7,116 nucleotides of DNA from Candidatus Woesearchaeota archaeon (GTDB lineage Archaea > Nanobdellota > Nanobdellia > Woesearchaeales > WALR01): NCBI GenBank assembly GCA_015522765.1, contig WALR01000090.1, forward strand, positions 1 to 7,116. Direction: 5' to 3'. Under the pieces are notes generated by a model, which searched no databases, was not told the DNA's origin, and saw only the letters and a program-made list of their open reading frames with translations. This document shows positions 5,019-7,116 of the stretch, one piece after another. The translations under genes were made by a program, and so were the position numbers. Within the stretch, counting starts at the first letter, position 1. Every line of letters begins with the position of its first letter.

Positions 5019-5600
5019 TTATCTCTCCTCTTCCCCAGACTTTTCTTCCTCAGGTTTTCTCATGAATATCACTCTTTTCTCCTCTGGATAGAGCCCCATT
5101 GTCAGCATCTGTTCATACTGCTCCTCTGTGAGCCTCAATGTGGATATCCTGAAGTTGTATTTCTCATTGATTTCCGCGGCGCTCATGTTTATCGTGTCTG
5201 CGGGTATATTGTCTCCTATTAAAAGAAGGTTTGCCTTATTCGCCCCCTCTCGTCCTTCTTTTCCATATAAGATTACCTTCTTTATCTCCTTAACCCCCCT
5301 TATTGATTCTATGAACAGCTCTACAATCCTCTTTTCTTCCTTAAGCATTTCTTTTATGAACCTGTAGTTTGCGCTCTTCTGGTTGATTCTGTAAAGCTTC
5401 ATCCTCTTTATGGTTATAATGTCAACAAGATTCATCTCTGTCAGTTTTCTTATGATGCGGAAGGTTGAGGCCACAGGCACCTTAACAATCTTTGATATCT
5501 CCCTGAGATAATACTCCCTCTCAGGCTCCTTTATAAGAAATTTGAGTATCCTTACCTTTTTCTGGTCAAATAGCTCTTCGAGCACTCTTATGTTCTCCAT
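5019..5600 (-). CDS. Winged-helix regulator with degenerate nucleotidyltransferase-like domain
   Basis: Probable DNA-binding transcription factor of 193 residues. Residues about 12-72 form a winged helix: K-V-R-I-L-K-F-L-I-K-E-P (15-26), Y-L-R-E-I-S-K-I-V-K-V-P (31-42), recognition helix about 44-56, wing about 59-72. A charged helix (about 76-100) leads to a region that looks like the minimal nucleotidyltransferase fold (K-K-V-I-L-Y-G, 107-113). The active-site pattern G-S-x(n)-D-x-D is not kept: G113 is followed by K114, and the position of the two aspartates reads N-K-A-N-L-L-L (121-127). A C-terminal stretch (R-I-S-T-L-R-L-T-E-E-Q, 151-161) resembles the end of that fold, and a Glu/Lys-rich tail follows. 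It is therefore predicted to be catalytically dead and to sense or dimerise. The ATG at 5600 has no Shine-Dalgarno and lies about 27 bp from a TATA box, so the mRNA is probably leaderless. It heads a likely operon with the membrane protein and dphB. Confidence 0.8.
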   Translation of the reverse strand: MENIRVLEELFDQKKVRILKFLIKEPEREYYLREISKIVKVPVASTFRIIRKLTEMNLVDIITIKRMKLYRINQKSANYRFIKEMLKEEKRIVELFIESIRGVKEIKKVILYGKEGREGANKANLLLIGDNIPADTINMSAAEINEKYNFRISTLRLTEEQYEQMLTMGLYPEEKRVIFMRKPEEEKSGEEER

Positions 5601-5622
5601 CCGTTCTCTTTAGAAATAGCGC

Positions 5623-5638
5623 ATATTTATACTTTTCC
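5623..5638 (-). promoter_or_regulatory. TATA/BRE promoter of the regulator gene
   Basis: On the minus strand, GGAAAAGTATAAATAT (5623-5638) contains a purine-rich BRE (GGAAAA) followed by a very good TATA box. Its centre is about 27 bp from the ATG at 5600, which predicts a leaderless or nearly leaderless transcript. It is the best archaeal promoter in the window. Confidence 0.7.
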
Positions 5639-5643
5639 ATTTT

Positions 5644-5658
5644 TGAAACACTGTTTCA
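5644..5658. promoter_or_regulatory. 15-bp perfect palindrome, candidate operator
   Basis: TGAAACA-C-TGTTTCA is a perfect 7+1+7 inverted repeat lying 5 bp beyond the BRE of the regulator promoter. A second dyad with a related TGTTT arm, AACATGTT, lies at 5669-5676. Size and symmetry suit a homodimeric winged-helix protein. A site upstream of BRE/TATA would suit activation in archaea, or autoregulation by the adjacent gene. Confidence 0.6.
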
Positions 5659-5735
5659 TATCTGGAACAACATGTTTAAGAGAAACCCCAAAAGCTACCA
5701 ACCTAAAGAATCCTCGTCGATAAAATTCAGATAAG

Positions 5736-5765
5736 ATGCCACATAGGCATTGAGTTACACATAGG
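5736..5765. repeat. Small inverted and direct repeats downstream of the ligase gene
   Basis: ATGCC-ACATA-GGCAT (5736-5750) can form a 5-bp stem with a 5-nt loop. CACATAGG occurs at 5740-5747 and again at 5758-5765. They lie 43-72 bp past the ligase stop codon in a 207-bp gap (5601-5807) that otherwise holds only the regulator promoter. A weak 3'-end structure of the ligase mRNA is possible; no U-tract follows. Confidence 0.3.
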
Positions 5766-5807
5766 ATGTTACAATAATTGCGCTGTCATTCGCATTCGCC
5801 TTACAGA

Positions 5808-7116
5808 TTAATCCGGTTTTTGATTGGGATTTCCAGTATTTCTCCCCCTCTGATTTTTGTAAAGTCCCTCAACCAAATCAATAGAGCTTAACTCATCAAC
5901 GCCTTTATCCGCCCTTATCCTGATTACCCTCGGGAACCTCAATGCGTATCCCGACGAGTATGTCGGCGACTTTTGTATCTCCTCATACTTCACCTCAACT
6001 ACAACCTCAGGCTTTACAGAAACGCTCTTGCCCTTGGAGGAGATAATAAGCGGCTCAAGTGTCCCTGTCAGCTCCTCAAATGTGACACCCTGCCCTTCAA
6101 GCTCTTTTATGCCTGTTCCGACCTTCCCTATCTCTCTGAGTTCGCCCTCCCTGTCCATCACTGCTATCGTAAAGCTTGTCAGCCAGTGGGCCCGTTTCCC
6201 CTCCCCCCACTCAGCGCCTGTGATAACGACATCGAGAGTCTCCATAACCGGCTTTATCTTTATCATATAACCCACCCTCGAGCCCGGCTTGTACTCTGCC
6301 TTGAGGTTCTTCATCATGACTCCCTCATTTCCCGCCTTCAGGGATTCATGGTAGAATGCCTCGGCTTCCTCCTCCTTATCCGTTACAATCCTCCTTGCCA
6401 GAACTATCCTTTTGGGCTCCTGCCTTATTATTCCCTCAATGATTTCTCTTCTCTCTTTAAACGCCCTTTTTATGAGCGTTTTGCCGTTAAAATAAATTAT
6501 GTCGAATACATTCACCTCTACAGGTGTTTGCTTTGATAAATTGGATATATGATACTTCCTCTTTATCCTCTGGGAGATATTCTGGAAGGGGAGGTATCTC
6601 CCTGTGGCGCTGTCATAGCCGACAGCCTCTGAATCAAGGATAAATGACTCTGCCTTAACATTGTTCTTCACATAGCCGATTACCTCCGGGAACTGCATAG
6701 TGACATCCTCGAGGCGCCTGGTGAAGAGTTTTATCTCCCCCTCGCTGTTCCTGTGTATCTGAAGCCTGAATCCGTCGTACTTGTATTCTACATCAGCGGG
6801 CCTGCCAACCCTCTCAAATCCCTCTTTTATGTCCCTGACCTTCTGGGCAAGCATAACCTTGATAGGCCTTCCCGGTTTTATCTCTATCTCCTCAAGACCC
6901 TCAATAAAGCCCCTGCACAGCTGCTTCATGACCACCCCGAAATCATTGGATATGCTGTGCGCCGTATCTATCTTGTCAACAATGTAATTATAAATCCTCC
7001 TCGCATTTTCCTCTGTCTCAGCGTTTATTAGCTCGTATTCCCTTAGGTTTATTCCTCTTAACTCCCCTGGTTCTTTTATCCTTATAACCCTGCCAGTCGG
7101 CTTCTCCTGGTTATCC
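5808..7116 (-). CDS. lig: ATP-dependent DNA ligase (N-terminus beyond the window)
   Basis: Seals nicks in replication and repair through a lysine-AMP intermediate; archaeal/eukaryotic LigI type. The last 435 residues are visible; the reading frame stays open to the right edge, so the start and the N-terminal DNA-binding domain are mostly missing. In fragment numbering: motif I E-Y-K112-Y-D-G-F-R with the adenylated lysine coded at 6780-6782; motif III I-L-D-S-E163 (usually L-D-G-E); motif IIIa N-V-F-D-I-I-Y-F; motif IV E264-G-V-M-M-K; motif V K286-I-K288; an OB-fold domain with the A-E-W-G-E-G-K-R segment; and motif VI-type R-F-P-R-V-I-R-I-R-x-D-K near the end. The GTG at 6935 is not the start, because upstream codons still read as ligase (S-N-D-F-G-V-V, then P-G-R-P-I-K-V-M-L-A before motif I). 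The first 40 or so visible residues match the N-terminal domain poorly from memory. The 15-residue tail after L-Y-K-N is Asn/Gln/Lys-rich. Transcription appears independent of the downstream regulator, which has its own promoter. Confidence 0.95.
   Translation of the reverse strand, partial: DNQEKPTGRVIRIKEPGELRGINLREYELINAETEENARRIYNYIVDKIDTAHSISNDFGVVMKQLCRGFIEGLEEIEIKPGRPIKVMLAQKVRDIKEGFERVGRPADVEYKYDGFRLQIHRNSEGEIKLFTRRLEDVTMQFPEVIGYVKNNVKAESFILDSEAVGYDSATGRYLPFQNISQRIKRKYHISNLSKQTPVEVNVFDIIYFNGKTLIKRAFKERREIIEGIIRQEPKRIVLARRIVTDKEEEAEAFYHESLKAGNEGVMMKNLKAEYKPGSRVGYMIKIKPVMETLDVVITGAEWGEGKRAHWLTSFTIAVMDREGELREIGKVGTGIKELEGQGVTFEELTGTLEPLIISSKGKSVSVKPEVVVEVKYEEIQKSPTYSSGYALRFPRVIRIRADKGVDELSSIDLVEGLYKNQRGRNTGNPNQKPD

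Noticed and set aside
5973..6536. Plus-strand open frame of 187 codons opposite the DNA ligase gene.
   Set aside because: It is antisense to a strongly conserved gene, with biased composition and no domain signal; a shadow of ligase codon use.
6927..6935. GTG at 6935 or ATG at 6929 as the ligase start, giving a short ligase without the N-terminal domain.
   Set aside because: The frame is open upstream and codes conserved ligase sequence (SNDFGVV), and no Shine-Dalgarno or TATA box precedes either codon.

Overview
The window reads as archaeal chromosome. The evidence is a diphthine synthase (DphB), an endonuclease Q of the Thermococcales/DPANN type, an archaeal ATP-dependent DNA ligase, AT-rich TATA-like elements about 25 bp upstream of start codons, probable leaderless transcripts, and a surface lipoprotein rich in N-glycosylation sequons. 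The small Cys-rich membrane protein and the winged-helix/nucleotidyltransferase-like regulator resemble genes I associate with DPANN-type archaea (Woesearchaeota/Pacearchaeota-like). That placement is an inference and is not proven by the sequence.

Layout, left to right. Bases 1-157 are a non-coding leader with TATA-like elements and a 10-bp tandem repeat. A lipoprotein with four Ig/cadherin-like repeats (158-1516, +) follows and ends in a hairpin whose loop holds the stop codon. Convergent to it is endonuclease Q (1554-2861, -). A 127-bp divergent promoter region, with a 17-bp tandem repeat over the EndoQ TATA box, separates EndoQ from a stand-alone MnmC/DUF752-like methyltransferase (2989-3663, +). 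That gene converges on a three-gene minus-strand cluster. In transcription order the cluster is a winged-helix regulator with a degenerate nucleotidyltransferase-like domain (5600-5019), a small two-TM Cys-rich protein (4950-4591) and dphB (4566-3796). A 15-bp perfect palindrome lies just upstream of the regulator's TATA/BRE. An ATP-dependent DNA ligase (5808 to beyond 7116, -) fills the right end, with its N-terminus outside the window.

How the genes fit together: EndoQ and the DNA ligase are both replication-associated repair enzymes, and EndoQ ends in a PCNA-binding-type motif. DphB (diphthamide on aEF2) and the MnmC-like enzyme (probable wobble-uridine methylation) both serve translation. 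These are mostly known housekeeping families. The least explained parts are the pseudo-nucleotidyltransferase regulator with its palindrome and Cys-rich membrane neighbour, and the lipoprotein that grew by duplicating a two-domain unit. No tRNA, rRNA, CRISPR array, insertion sequence or phage gene was seen.
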